Shown piece by piece: positions 15,212 to 24,149 of a DNA stretch of 47,284 nt. A program made the translations under genes and the position numbers. Source of the stretch: a virus; the IMG/VR virus record IMGVR_UViG_3300025889_000194, positions 1-47,284 of that record; one strand, written 5' to 3'. Positions within the stretch are counted from its first letter, which is position 1. Every line of letters starts with the position of its first letter. A model generated the notes under the pieces. It searched no databases, was not told where the DNA came from, and was given only the letters and a program-made list of their open reading frames with translations.

Positions 15212-15990
15212 TGGGATGGAACCCTTTTAAAAAGAAAAGTTGGACAGATGTTGGCAATGTAATAGAAGACACAGCAACTGACGCTGCTAATACAGTTGCA
15301 GATACTGCAACAGACGCTGCTAATACAGTAGCTGACACAGTAACCGATGTCGCTAATGAGACTGCGGACTTTGTAACTGGATTAGTAAACGACACAACAA
15401 AGGCAGTAGAGCATACAGCTAATACCTGCGCAGCACAAGCAAATGAATATGCTAAACAAGGATTTGATGTTGCCAGTAACGAATGGAAGCAAGGCACACA
15501 AGCAGCCTGTAACGCAGTAAGCCATGGCGTTGAAGCAATTGAGTGGGCTGCAACAGAAGCATATGAATGGTTAGATGCCAATGCTTGTTACCTAGGATTA
15601 AACCTAGCTCTTACGACTGGTTGTGTAATGTACTTTACACCAAAGCCAGATCCAGCAGACCCAGGTACTGTTACAAGCACAGCCATCAGTACAACTTATC
15701 TTGGTTACATTGCCACACAAGGTGCGAATGCTGCAATGGCAACCGCAGTTGGTGGACTTATTACAGAAAGTATTTTCCTCATTCCAGGTGTTAAAGGAAA
15801 CTGTAATAAGAAAATGTTAAATAATGTTATTGTTAACACTATTGCAACCTGTAATCCAGCAGTACTCAGTGTCAGTTTGGCTACACCAGCTGGTGTTGGT
15901 ATCTTTGTTGGTAGTGTTATTAGTCCTATTGTAGCTCAGCTTGTCTGTGAGAAAATTGCTCCTAAAGGCTTTACTAACGCAGTATCCTAA
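15211..15990 (+). CDS. Hendecad-repeat membrane-active protein (possible pore-forming partner 1)
   Basis: 259 aa of unknown function. After MGWNPFKKKSW come four 11-residue units of the type D-T-A-T-D-A-A-N-T-V-A (residues 20-63), an amphipathic-helix pattern like LEA or apolipoprotein repeats. From about residue 125 the protein is hydrophobic: CYLGLNLALTTGCVMYFTP, a stretch around YLGYIATQGANAAMATAVGG, and GVGIFVGSVISPIVAQLVC. FTPKPDPADPGT is, from memory, shared with bacterial proteins of unknown function that occur beside homologs of the next gene. It overlaps the glycosyltransferase stop and lies 38 bases before its partner. Possible roles: membrane insertion, toxin or lysis. Confidence 0.7.
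   Translation: MGWNPFKKKSWTDVGNVIEDTATDAANTVADTATDAANTVADTVTDVANETADFVTGLVNDTTKAVEHTANTCAAQANEYAKQGFDVASNEWKQGTQAACNAVSHGVEAIEWAATEAYEWLDANACYLGLNLALTTGCVMYFTPKPDPADPGTVTSTAISTTYLGYIATQGANAAMATAVGGLITESIFLIPGVKGNCNKKMLNNVIVNTIATCNPAVLSVSLATPAGVGIFVGSVISPIVAQLVCEKIAPKGFTNAVS
15268..15399 (+). repeat. 33-bp tandem repeat encoding 11-residue units
   Basis: Four consecutive 33-bp units at the 5' end of the gene. The first two encode identical 11-mers (DTATDAANTVA) and the next two are diverged. Confidence 0.8.
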
Positions 15991-16028
15991 ATGGTAAATA
16001 GAAATATAGTAAATCAAGGAGGTATTAG

Positions 16029-17510
16029 ATGCCAACAAGTATTCCATATGATAGTTCCCTAGTTTTGGGAAACTTAATCAGTAAAGAAAAAATTGTTGCT
16101 TTACAAGCAATCAGAGATAAACAACAGCCGGCAGACACTGCTCAAAATACTCTAAACGGTCTCATCCAGGGCAAGCGTAAAATGGATATGACACTTCAAG
16201 AGATGGTTAATATGAATGTTCCAGCAGAAGATTTGAGTACATTCAGAGAGCAAATACAAACACTGCAAAATAAAATTGCTGAAGCTGCAACAGAATACAG
16301 CAAAGCAGTCATTGCGATGTATGCAGATGGAGGTGGAGATACAGGATCAGATCCTCAGATAGCGGAAATGCCTGAAAGTCCCATTGACTGGAACAAGAGC
16401 GCTCTTAAACAAATGCCCTTGAGCAGTGATACTATGAGTACTGACGTGCAATATGTTAGGGCTGAAGAAGAAAACGACAGCAATGAAGCGCATGCCAGTG
16501 CAGTAGCAACAAATGCAAGTGCTACTATCGGCAGCATTTTTGGACCAGCATACACAGCATCAACTGCGGCAGCAATTAAAAATACCATGCTAAAGCAGTC
16601 AAGTAGCCATAATATTATAGGAACACTGGTTATTACAGCAGTTTGCACACACAAGGTTGCTGAAGTTTTTGCTCCGTTTGTTATGGATCCAGAAAAAGCA
16701 GTTTCCGCTTGGAACACTGTTTATACAGATGATTTTATTGATGTAACAGATGAAAAAAGTCTGGTAGATGCAATATATGCTGACAACAAAGCAGCGTCAA
16801 AATCAGATAAAGTATTGTCACTATTAAGCGGGCAAACTATGGGCAGCAGTTTTATTGGTATGGTTCATATTATACAAAATGAAAGTACTACTAGCAGTCA
16901 GGATAGCAAAGCAGTCAGTGCGGCTGTAGAAGCACAGTTAACCTGGGGCGGAATTTTTGCACATGGTACTGGCAAGTTTGGTGTAGACAGTGAGTTTAGT
17001 AACAACGTAAAGAACCTACTTAGTTCAAGTAATCTAACAAGTCATTGTAGTTTAATTACAATGGGTTTAATTCCAACACTTAAGAGTAACAACCTAAAAA
17101 CAAGCATTAGTCAAATGCAACCTAGTGCTAAAGAAGTTATGGGTCAGTTGGCAGCTATACAAGGCGCAACTGATACCAGCGTAAATAGCTCCATGGGTGA
17201 TGGTGGTAAATCTAAAGAAGGCCAACAGTTTATTGAACTTAATAATAGTTACATTAGTGGTGTAGTAAGCAACGTTGCTAAAGTAGATAACGACGCAAAC
17301 AAAGTAATTGACACAAACTCATTAATGACAGCGTTTGATGACTATGTGCAGAAAGCATCAGCTGGAAGTTGTGGTGTTCCCATTAATTTCATGGTAAGAG
17401 ATATTACCAAGAGTATGATTGCCAAAGCATGGCTAAAGAAATTTAGTCCATTGAATAACTGGCAGTTGACAAGTTCAGATGATAACAACACTGACAATGA
17501 CAAAACTTAA
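16029..17510 (+). CDS. Helical protein with central hydrophobic region (possible pore-forming partner 2)
   Basis: 493 aa. It begins MPTSIPYDSSLVLGN, a start I recall from bacterial proteins of unknown function that occur as a gene pair. A long helical, coiled-coil-like segment (about 30-100) is followed by a small-residue hydrophobic stretch (about 155-235, with SIFGPAYTASTAAAIKN and NIIGTLVITAVCTHKVAEVF) and a helical C-terminus ending in Asp/Asn-rich DNNTDNDK. Long helices around a hydrophobic hairpin is the layout of alpha-pore-forming toxins such as ClyA, Hbl and YaxAB; this is resemblance of layout, not detected homology. It has an unusually strong ribosome site, AAGGAGGT, suggesting high expression. 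Confidence 0.7.
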   Translation: MPTSIPYDSSLVLGNLISKEKIVALQAIRDKQQPADTAQNTLNGLIQGKRKMDMTLQEMVNMNVPAEDLSTFREQIQTLQNKIAEAATEYSKAVIAMYADGGGDTGSDPQIAEMPESPIDWNKSALKQMPLSSDTMSTDVQYVRAEEENDSNEAHASAVATNASATIGSIFGPAYTASTAAAIKNTMLKQSSSHNIIGTLVITAVCTHKVAEVFAPFVMDPEKAVSAWNTVYTDDFIDVTDEKSLVDAIYADNKAASKSDKVLSLLSGQTMGSSFIGMVHIIQNESTTSSQDSKAVSAAVEAQLTWGGIFAHGTGKFGVDSEFSNNVKNLLSSSNLTSHCSLITMGLIPTLKSNNLKTSISQMQPSAKEVMGQLAAIQGATDTSVNSSMGDGGKSKEGQQFIELNNSYISGVVSNVAKVDNDANKVIDTNSLMTAFDDYVQKASAGSCGVPINFMVRDITKSMIAKAWLKKFSPLNNWQLTSSDDNNTDNDKT

Positions 17511-17523
17511 TGATAGCTAAGTT

Positions 17524-18297
17524 ATGAACGGCAAAATAAGTGTATTGCAGAATGTGAAAACAGTTTTTAAGCATCCTTATCCTTATGTATGTGTGGAAGA
17601 TGCACTGCCTGACCATATCTACAACGAGCTGGAAGACACTTTTCCAGAAGAACTTGTTACAGATACTCCAGCACATGATGGTGGTATCACTTATAGGTAT
17701 AAAAGTAATCCAGCACTGGTAGAGGGAAAAATTCCAGCCATATGGCAAGAGTTTTTTGAATATCATACCAGTGCTGATTATTTTCATGAATGTGTTAGCT
17801 TGTTTGAACCATATATAGAGACACTGTATCCTGAATTAATAGAAGATTTATACAATAAATCAGTAACAGTTAGGGATGTTGATAACACTGGTCACTTTAT
17901 TACAGACTGTCAGTTTGTAGTACACGAACCAGTTGATGAAACTGGGACTACACGGACACCACACATTGACAATCCAGTTGAAATATATGCTGGATTATTA
18001 TACATGCGTAAACCCGGAGATGATAGTTATGGCGGAAACTTTACCATACACGAAGTAACCGGGGAAATCACAGAAGTAAACAAAACGCTGGGCCGGCAAG
18101 TTGATGATAGTCTACATAAGCCAATAAAGCAAATACCCTACAAACGCAATACCTTTTGTATGTTTCTAAATGTGAAGAATAGTGTTCACAGTGTTACACC
18201 CAGGATGCAGGCCAAGCATACTCGTAGAAGTATTAATATTATTGGCGAGTTTAACGGAACCGGACGCATGTGGAAGGTTCGGGAAATAAAAAGCTAG
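17524..18297 (+). CDS. 2-oxoglutarate/Fe(II) oxygenase-like protein
   Basis: 257 aa. The iron triad is visible: H147 and D149 in RTPHIDNPVEIYAGLLY, and distal H222 in NSVHSVTPR, with R234/R235 in HTRRSINIIGEF as the 2-oxoglutarate anchor. The preceding MRKPGDDSYGGNF is also typical. Such enzymes hydroxylate proteins, sugars or lipids. It lies 13 bases after the putative pore-former and just before a run of methyltransferases; the substrate is unknown. Confidence 0.8.
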   Translation: MNGKISVLQNVKTVFKHPYPYVCVEDALPDHIYNELEDTFPEELVTDTPAHDGGITYRYKSNPALVEGKIPAIWQEFFEYHTSADYFHECVSLFEPYIETLYPELIEDLYNKSVTVRDVDNTGHFITDCQFVVHEPVDETGTTRTPHIDNPVEIYAGLLYMRKPGDDSYGGNFTIHEVTGEITEVNKTLGRQVDDSLHKPIKQIPYKRNTFCMFLNVKNSVHSVTPRMQAKHTRRSINIIGEFNGTGRMWKVREIKS

Positions 18298-18314
18298 TGT
18301 ACAGTTTTGGAACC

Positions 18315-19541
18315 ATGGTTCAAAGTGAAAAATACAGTATTGGTAAAAGCAGCGGCGTGTTTATAAATGAAGATACTGTAACCAAGATCTTCAATATTAG
18401 AAGCAAAAGTATAAAACCAGTGAGAGGAAGTTACGAACTTTGCTGGCTAAGAGAGACAGAATGTTTAACAAGATTGTCTGGCCTTCCGCACTTTCCTCAA
18501 CTGGTACGAACAGATCCAGATAAACTTGCTATTACAATGACTAACACTGGGGAAAGTTTATTTGACACCTGGCAGGAACATAATTTAACTTTATATATAA
18601 ACCAAGCACATGCTATTGCTGACAGTTTAGAATCTGCTAATATACAATACTTTTATCCAGGAATGGATCCCAACAGTAAAAATAAACAGCATGCTAAATT
18701 TCCGCTAAGTAACTTTTGTATAGAAGATGGAGAACTTAGTCTTATAGATTTTGAACTTGCTAATCCAGTGGGTGGTGAAGCAGAAAAACAAATAAGCGAT
18801 AGAATGAAATTTTTGTATAGTCATCATGATGTTGACGATTTTAGGCAGTGTCTGGTTAACTCACTAACTAATCCAAGACAGTGTTACGAATCAGAACTTA
18901 TGGCAAAACTTATAGATAAAGACAAGTTTAGTGAAATTAAAGATAAAAATCCCAGAGAGGTATGGAAGTCAATGACAGCATTTACACAACCCAGCGAAAA
19001 AATTCTTAAAGAATGGAACAAGTATCAAAAACGCTATGGTATGAAAGATGCTGTAGATCGTGTAGAGCGTATGCAGTTAGCAGATGTTTGTAAGCCCGAA
19101 CACAAACTGATAGACATTGGTTGTAACGATGGTTATATCACTATGCTAGTTGCTCCTATGGTTGCAAGCGCAACTGGAGTTGAGCCTCATGTAAAACTTC
19201 CTGATGATAAACCTGCTAATGTTACCTGGGTTAAGTCTACATTTAATGACTTTGTAAAAGAACATACCAAACAGTACAATGTACTTCTAAGCCTGGCAGT
19301 TAGTATTCAGTTGCGTGACTTTGGCGGATTAACTGAACAAGAGATTGTTGATCGTTACTACGACTTGCTAGAACCTGGTGGCATTGTAGTGCACGAAACA
19401 CAAAAACTAGAAAACCGTCCAAATAATCAAACTCATACTGCAAACATGCTAGCAGCATTTGCTACAAAGTTTGAACAGTTAGCACACGGATCAGCACGAC
19501 CCAGCGGACAGCGAGAATACTATCATTTTAGGAAAGTATAA
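18315..19541 (+). CDS. Kinase-like / SAM methyltransferase fusion
   Basis: 408 aa from the ATG at 18315 (a GTG 45 bases upstream would overlap the oxygenase gene and adds nothing). Residues about 8-165 look like a protein or lipopolysaccharide kinase: GKSSGVF, TKIF with the likely lysine K24, ELCWLRETECL, and LSNFCIEDGELSLIDFE in place of the catalytic loop and DFG. The usual HxD is not seen, so activity is doubtful. Residues about 245-408 are a class I methyltransferase (LIDIGCNDGYITM at 265, then YNVLLSLAVSIQL and LLEPGGIVVHETQ). The fusion suggests a phospho- or methyl-capping step on a glycan. Confidence 0.75.
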   Translation: MVQSEKYSIGKSSGVFINEDTVTKIFNIRSKSIKPVRGSYELCWLRETECLTRLSGLPHFPQLVRTDPDKLAITMTNTGESLFDTWQEHNLTLYINQAHAIADSLESANIQYFYPGMDPNSKNKQHAKFPLSNFCIEDGELSLIDFELANPVGGEAEKQISDRMKFLYSHHDVDDFRQCLVNSLTNPRQCYESELMAKLIDKDKFSEIKDKNPREVWKSMTAFTQPSEKILKEWNKYQKRYGMKDAVDRVERMQLADVCKPEHKLIDIGCNDGYITMLVAPMVASATGVEPHVKLPDDKPANVTWVKSTFNDFVKEHTKQYNVLLSLAVSIQLRDFGGLTEQEIVDRYYDLLEPGGIVVHETQKLENRPNNQTHTANMLAAFATKFEQLAHGSARPSGQREYYHFRKV

Positions 19542-20287
19542 TGTCTGATCGCGATGAATACTTGGAAATGCAGCAACGTGTTTATAAACGTGGTGCAGAA
19601 AAATGGAAAAATGGCAAATATAATGCTATTGTAGGCAGTGTAGATTTGCATAATAAAAGTCCTATGTATGACAAATACCTATTCAAGGGATTAGATACAA
19701 GTAATCTAGTCGCACTTGAATATGGTTGCGGGCCTGCTAGGAACTTAATAAATTGGAATGACAGATTTTCTCGTATAGATGGAGTTGACTTTGAACCTGT
19801 AATAGAGGTCGCAAGAGAAAACTTAGTTAAGAACAATAAACCTATTCCCAATCTCTATGTTACGTCAGGCGATAGTATACCTTGCGAAGATGATATTTAC
19901 GACGTTGTTTACAGCGTAATTTGTCTACAGCATATTTGTGTGCATGAAATAAGGTATAGTATATTTAAAGAAATATATCGTGTTTTAAAACCAGGTGGTT
20001 ATTTTTGTGCTCAAATGGGAATGGGTAGGCAAGATGCAAGAGGACAAGAGTTTTATAGGGAAGGACAACTAACAAAATACTTGGGCAACAACTATAATGC
20101 ACAATTTTCAAATGGTAGTGCTGATTGTAGTGTAGAAGATGAAGATTTACTCAAAAAGGATTTAGAAAGTATAGGTTTTGTTGATTACGTAAGTGACATA
20201 ACAATACCTGTTACAAAGGAAGAAAAAATTGACTATACAACTTTTATTAAACACGATAATTGGATATGGTTCAAGGTAAAAAAATAA
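19541..20287 (+). CDS. SAM-dependent methyltransferase
   Basis: 248 aa. Clear class I motifs: VALEYGCGPARNL (motif I), DGVDFEPV (acidic residue for the ribose), YDVVYSVICLQHI (motif IV) and VLKPGGYFCAQMGMG. It belongs to the broad Methyltransf_11 type. It overlaps both neighbours by one base (TAATG), forming a coupled run of three methyltransferase-like genes. The substrate is unknown. Confidence 0.85.
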   Translation: MSDRDEYLEMQQRVYKRGAEKWKNGKYNAIVGSVDLHNKSPMYDKYLFKGLDTSNLVALEYGCGPARNLINWNDRFSRIDGVDFEPVIEVARENLVKNNKPIPNLYVTSGDSIPCEDDIYDVVYSVICLQHICVHEIRYSIFKEIYRVLKPGGYFCAQMGMGRQDARGQEFYREGQLTKYLGNNYNAQFSNGSADCSVEDEDLLKKDLESIGFVDYVSDITIPVTKEEKIDYTTFIKHDNWIWFKVKK

Positions 20288-21096
20288 TGGCATTCAATAA
20301 CATCATGCAATTGGCTACTGCTAATATTACCAAACACCTACAGCCTAACCCTAGTGTAGTAGAATGGGGTAATCAACGTTTTCGTTATACAGAAAGTTGG
20401 ACAGACAAATGTAGTCAACTAGCAGGTAAAACAATACGCAAGCCAGTCAACTATGTTTGGGAATATTTTGAGGATCTGGGATATAGTGATTACTTAGCCA
20501 TAGACATTAATACAGAGTTGCGTAGTGTGGCCATGGACCTTAACTTTATTCTCAGAGACAAGTATAACTATACAACTGAGTTTGATCTGGTAACAAATAA
20601 TGGCACAGGAGAACACGTTTTTGATCAGCGAACGGTGTTTGAAAACATGCATAATCTCTGCCGTGTTGGTGGTTTAATGTTGTGTGTTTTGCCGTTTAGT
20701 CCCTGGATTAATCATGCATTTTATAACTATCATCCAATACTGTTTAGAGACATTGCTGCGGCAAATAACTATGAGTGGAAGTTACTCTGGTTAGCACAAA
20801 ACACTGGCAAGTATGTAGAAATGCCTGTAAGTATGGATAGTTGGGCATGGTATGAACAAAAGAAACCAAGACGTCCAGTAAGTGAATTGGAACGAGCCTA
20901 TGAAGAATTATATCAACAGGATGCAGTAGCACAAAATATCAGCATTGTGGCCGCTTATGGAAAAACATCAGATAAGCCCTTCAAAATACCCATGCAAGGT
21001 CGTTATGTAAATGACGTAGTTGAAGAACTAAAAGCAGAATACAGTGATAGCAATATAGACACTAGACAAACAGATCATACTAGTGCTGGATACTAG
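20287..21096 (+). CDS. Divergent methyltransferase-like protein
   Basis: 269 aa starting at the TAATG overlap; the longer frame from 20260 is disregarded. A weakened motif I (VVEWGNQRF), YLAIDINTE with an acidic ribose-binding position, FDLVTNNGTGEHVFDQ and VGGLMLCVLPF follow the class I order. The C-terminal part (NYEWKLLWLAQNTG) is like phage-encoded relatives near glycan genes. SAM binding is probable but not certain given the motif I change. Confidence 0.6.
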   Translation: MAFNNIMQLATANITKHLQPNPSVVEWGNQRFRYTESWTDKCSQLAGKTIRKPVNYVWEYFEDLGYSDYLAIDINTELRSVAMDLNFILRDKYNYTTEFDLVTNNGTGEHVFDQRTVFENMHNLCRVGGLMLCVLPFSPWINHAFYNYHPILFRDIAAANNYEWKLLWLAQNTGKYVEMPVSMDSWAWYEQKKPRRPVSELERAYEELYQQDAVAQNISIVAAYGKTSDKPFKIPMQGRYVNDVVEELKAEYSDSNIDTRQTDHTSAGY

Positions 21097-21122
21097 AACC
21101 AACAATGTATGTATAATCTTAA

Positions 21123-21728
21123 ATGAAAGTAGCAGTGTGTATAAGTGGAGAGCCACGTGGACAAGAAGAGCTTGTTTTAGCTAGTATTAAAAAATATCTG
21201 CCCTGGGATTGTTTTACACACACCTGGCAGGAAACTCCAATGCCAGACTTGCCAGATACACAGAGTTTCGTGAGAGCTTTTAACAAATACATAGCATCCT
21301 TGTCACGGGAAAATCCAAGTAGAATTTGGTTTTCAAAAAAGTTTGATAATGGATTTAAACAACACAGCAGGATATATCAGCACTATAATCACTGGCATTG
21401 CCTACAAAAAGTTCCAGTAGAATATGACATGATTGTTCGTGTTAGACCTGATGTAGTTTTGTATGAACATGATTGGCAATCTGATATACTAACAGCATAT
21501 GAGTTAGATCTATTATTTGGTTATGGCAGCGGACAAGGTGTTGAGCAAGGATTAGTTGATAGATTTGCCAGCGATTTTGTTATACTACACAGACGAGAGC
21601 GTATGAGAAATCCCTACACTATTGATTTATGTCCAGGACATGTAGGTTGGTGGATTTGTTTACATAAACATATGCACGAACGGTTTGTAAATAATAATAG
21701 CGTAGTTAAACTAGTAAGAGAGTTATGA
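21123..21728 (+). CDS. Glycosyltransferase-like protein with an RPD motif
   Basis: 201 aa. It begins MKVAVCISGEPRGQEEL and has DMIVRVRPDVVLYEHDW, a pair of motifs found in a family of putative glycosyltransferases encoded in surface-polysaccharide clusters and phages. CPGHVGWWICLH near the end is an acceptor-side-like segment. There is no membrane span. The next start overlaps its stop by 4 bases. The donor is unknown. Confidence 0.65.
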   Translation: MKVAVCISGEPRGQEELVLASIKKYLPWDCFTHTWQETPMPDLPDTQSFVRAFNKYIASLSRENPSRIWFSKKFDNGFKQHSRIYQHYNHWHCLQKVPVEYDMIVRVRPDVVLYEHDWQSDILTAYELDLLFGYGSGQGVEQGLVDRFASDFVILHRRERMRNPYTIDLCPGHVGWWICLHKHMHERFVNNNSVVKLVREL

Positions 21729-22351
21729 CACATCAACAACAGTTTAAAGACTTCATGCTGGCAGTTAAAGACTTTGATTATGTAATATTCAGAGGCTTTT
21801 TAAGACTACCTGAACTTCCTGATACAGATGTTGACTTGACTGTTAAGCCAGAGCAGTATAATGATTTTTGTAGAGTTGCTGATAGTTATTTAAAACCAGG
21901 CACACATCAAAATTACGGTTATGCTGAATGGTGTGATATGCAATACTGGCCACACTTTACAACCGCACCCAGAGACCCTGCAATACCCAATAAGCATCAA
22001 GCATTTAGGTTAGATTTTTATAATAGTTTATATTTTAAGTCACCTCTGGAAGATTATACCACTTTTTGGACAGTAAGCAAACGCTATTTTGATAATGTTT
22101 TGTCAAGGCGTAGACTAGAAAACTTTTACTACCTTATTAGTTTACAAGATGAATTAACGCTCACTGTCTGCAGGGGTGCTCTGGACAATCAGGGCAACTG
22201 GAAAGATAAACATAAAGCCAGAGTAAAGGAACTATTAAATACAGTTGATAAACAGCTAGCGATAGACTCAATGAGTGAAGTTTTACCTGATGCAGAAAAA
22301 ATTTATGAGTTGTTAGTAGCAGAAAAGTATGGTGATATCAAATGGGATTAG
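21725..22351 (+). CDS. Nucleotidyltransferase-like protein
   Basis: 208 aa. The N-terminal segment YVIFRGFLRLPELPDTDVDL resembles the active-site strand and DxD of minimal nucleotidyltransferases of the polymerase-beta fold. A later motif, QAFRLDFYNSLYFKSP, could supply the third acid. The rest is helical. No family is recognised with confidence. It may activate or adenylylate a sugar or protein in the island. Start and stop both overlap neighbours. Confidence 0.45.
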   Translation: MTHQQQFKDFMLAVKDFDYVIFRGFLRLPELPDTDVDLTVKPEQYNDFCRVADSYLKPGTHQNYGYAEWCDMQYWPHFTTAPRDPAIPNKHQAFRLDFYNSLYFKSPLEDYTTFWTVSKRYFDNVLSRRRLENFYYLISLQDELTLTVCRGALDNQGNWKDKHKARVKELLNTVDKQLAIDSMSEVLPDAEKIYELLVAEKYGDIKWD

Positions 22352-22557
22352 TAGTAAAAAGTCTGGGCCGGGGAACATGTAATTTTCCTGCACCCGGCAA
22401 CAGTCAGTTTCATATAGAAGATAATATAGGAGATGAGTTTCCAATACACATACACTTTGGGCAACGTAAACCTAAAAAGTGGCTAGTCAGAATGCATTTT
22501 ACATATGCTGAATATGTGGAGTTTGCTAATAAAATCTTAGAAGCAGGGAAACTATAA
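22342..22557 (+). CDS. Small beta-strand protein, paralog of the next gene (71 aa)
   Basis: Starts in the last codons of the preceding gene. The core FPIHIHFGQRKPKKW followed by FTYAEYVEFANKI is a strand-loop-helix pattern shared with the next gene (MVHVHLKNLRLDLDHETYNAL). Similar short HIHF-type proteins occur, from memory, in bacterial polysaccharide clusters. Function unknown. Confidence 0.6.
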   Translation: MGLVVKSLGRGTCNFPAPGNSQFHIEDNIGDEFPIHIHFGQRKPKKWLVRMHFTYAEYVEFANKILEAGKL

Positions 22558-22754
22558 TGGGACACATTGTTAAAAAGATCATAGGTGATGTAGACACTGA
22601 TCCTGGTTATGAAAAACTCATAGTTGAAGATAACAGCAATGGCATGGTACATGTACATCTAAAAAATTTACGATTGGATCTAGATCATGAAACCTACAAT
22701 GCTTTACATGACGCTATTGCTAGCAGTATAGATGATATCCGTGCTAAAGTATGA
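22557..22754 (+). CDS. Small beta-strand protein, paralog of the previous gene (65 aa)
   Basis: Coupled to the previous gene by TAATG. It has VHVHLKNLRLDLDHETYNAL and an acidic helix at the end. The pair looks like an ancient tandem duplication. There is no catalytic motif; a subunit or acceptor-recognition role is conceivable. Confidence 0.6.
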   Translation: MGHIVKKIIGDVDTDPGYEKLIVEDNSNGMVHVHLKNLRLDLDHETYNALHDAIASSIDDIRAKV

Positions 22755-23347
22755 AACTTGTAAAAGAATTACAGTATTGGAATAAGCCTGGAGATAGAAA
22801 ATATCAAATATTAGAAGAGGCTGGCAAGTTTTATTTTAGTATACGTAACACAAATAACTTAAAGTTGCCTAACAGTGTCCTAGAATATTCCCAACAGGAA
22901 AACGATGTAGTTTGTATATATGAATGTGGAGACTGGATAGTAACAGAATACATGACGGATTATCAGCCTGTTATTATACGTGGTAGTTGTAATTTTTACA
23001 GTGATTTAAGAATTCGAGAATATAACAAATATTTCAAAAAACCTGAGAACAGCCTAGGTTATTACAAGCGAGTTGTTAAAGCGCACCTGGATTTTATGTG
23101 GGACACAGGATGGCAGTTCACAGATCGTACTGGTACTAATGTACTTGTTAACAGAGATTTTTCAGACTTACGAATTATAGATGTATGTAGTTTAGAGCAA
23201 ATTTCAGACAAAAATGAAATAATATTTACAGTAAGCGAATTTTTTTACCCAAAAGAATGGCATAAAGCAACAGGACACAAGCATGGTTTAATAAAACCTG
23301 ATATAAATCATATTAAGGAAATATTTTATGCTATCACTACATTATAA
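22751..23347 (+). CDS. Divergent kinase-like protein
   Basis: 198 aa. TDRTGTNVLVNRDFSDLRIIDVCS has the order Asp…Asn…strand-Asp of a kinase catalytic loop and magnesium site. WIVTEYMTDYQ would be the hinge and VVKAHLDFMW the following helix. The glycine loop and anchoring lysine are not clear and the protein is shorter than a full kinase. It may be a small-molecule or sugar kinase relative, or a pseudokinase. Compare the kinase-like half of the gene at 18315. Confidence 0.45.
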   Translation: MKLVKELQYWNKPGDRKYQILEEAGKFYFSIRNTNNLKLPNSVLEYSQQENDVVCIYECGDWIVTEYMTDYQPVIIRGSCNFYSDLRIREYNKYFKKPENSLGYYKRVVKAHLDFMWDTGWQFTDRTGTNVLVNRDFSDLRIIDVCSLEQISDKNEIIFTVSEFFYPKEWHKATGHKHGLIKPDINHIKEIFYAITTL

Positions 23348-24149
23348 TATTACAAATCCGGATAGTAAATGTAACTGGGTTATGGATAGTTTATTGGCGG
23401 GTTGGCCTGGAGCATACAAACCTAACTATAATGTTTACTACGGTTATCCAGCAGCGTTCTGGGGTTTTATTAACAACAACTGGCATGTTATATTACAGCA
23501 TGTAGACAATGACATGGACTGGTGGTTCTGGGACATGCCCTACTGGGGGCGTTGGAATGGACTTAAAGAGGCTCTAGTACCAGAGCAAAAGTTTTATTGG
23601 CGAGTTAGTAAAAACAGTATACACGAAACTAAAATAAAACCCAGGCCAGATGATAGGTTTAGAGAATGGAATTTAAATATTAAACCTTGGCGCAATACTG
23701 GCAGTGAAATACTAGTGTGTCCGAGCAGCGATACTATGACTAGATGGTGTACTGGCCAGGGAGAAAAAGAATGGACAGAATCTGTAGTGCAACAACTTAA
23801 ACATTATACTGACAGACCAGTTAGAGTAAGATACAAACCCCGAACAGCAAAAACAAGTGGACCAGCTGCGGCACAACTTGCTGGTTTAAAAAGTTTTCAG
23901 GAAGATATAGCAGATGCCTGGGCTGTGGTTACCAGTGTTAGTATGTGCGCTGTAGAAGCTATAAGTCAGGGTGTACCAGTATTCTGTGATCCTCATAGTT
24001 TTGCCGTGCCAGTGGCAGAAACACAGATAAGTATGATAGAACAACCCAAAAGAATTGATGTAACATCATGGTTTAACCATCTAGCTTATTGTCAGTTTAC
24101 TCAACAAGAAATAAAATCAGGACTGGCACACAGGATTTTAACAGAATGA
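23328..24149 (+). CDS. GT-B glycosyltransferase-like protein, tandem copy 1
   Basis: 273 aa. The layout is shared with the next gene: a Trp/Tyr-rich N-terminus (WWFWDMPYWGRW), then ILVCPSSDTMTRW, PVRVRYKPR, AWAVVTSVSMCAVEAISQG and VPVFCDPHSFAVPVAE, ending YCQFTQQEIKSG. The central part matches the donor-binding half of capsule/Kdo-type GT-B enzymes. It begins within the last 20 bases of the kinase-like gene and overlaps the next start (ATGA). It is probably part of one operon building or capping a glycan. Confidence 0.65.
   Translation: MLSLHYNITNPDSKCNWVMDSLLAGWPGAYKPNYNVYYGYPAAFWGFINNNWHVILQHVDNDMDWWFWDMPYWGRWNGLKEALVPEQKFYWRVSKNSIHETKIKPRPDDRFREWNLNIKPWRNTGSEILVCPSSDTMTRWCTGQGEKEWTESVVQQLKHYTDRPVRVRYKPRTAKTSGPAAAQLAGLKSFQEDIADAWAVVTSVSMCAVEAISQGVPVFCDPHSFAVPVAETQISMIEQPKRIDVTSWFNHLAYCQFTQQEIKSGLAHRILTE

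Noticed and set aside
21112-21117. TATAAT just before the gene at 21123 as a promoter
   Set aside because: No -35 element lies at a suitable distance; TATAAT is frequent by chance in this A+T-rich DNA.
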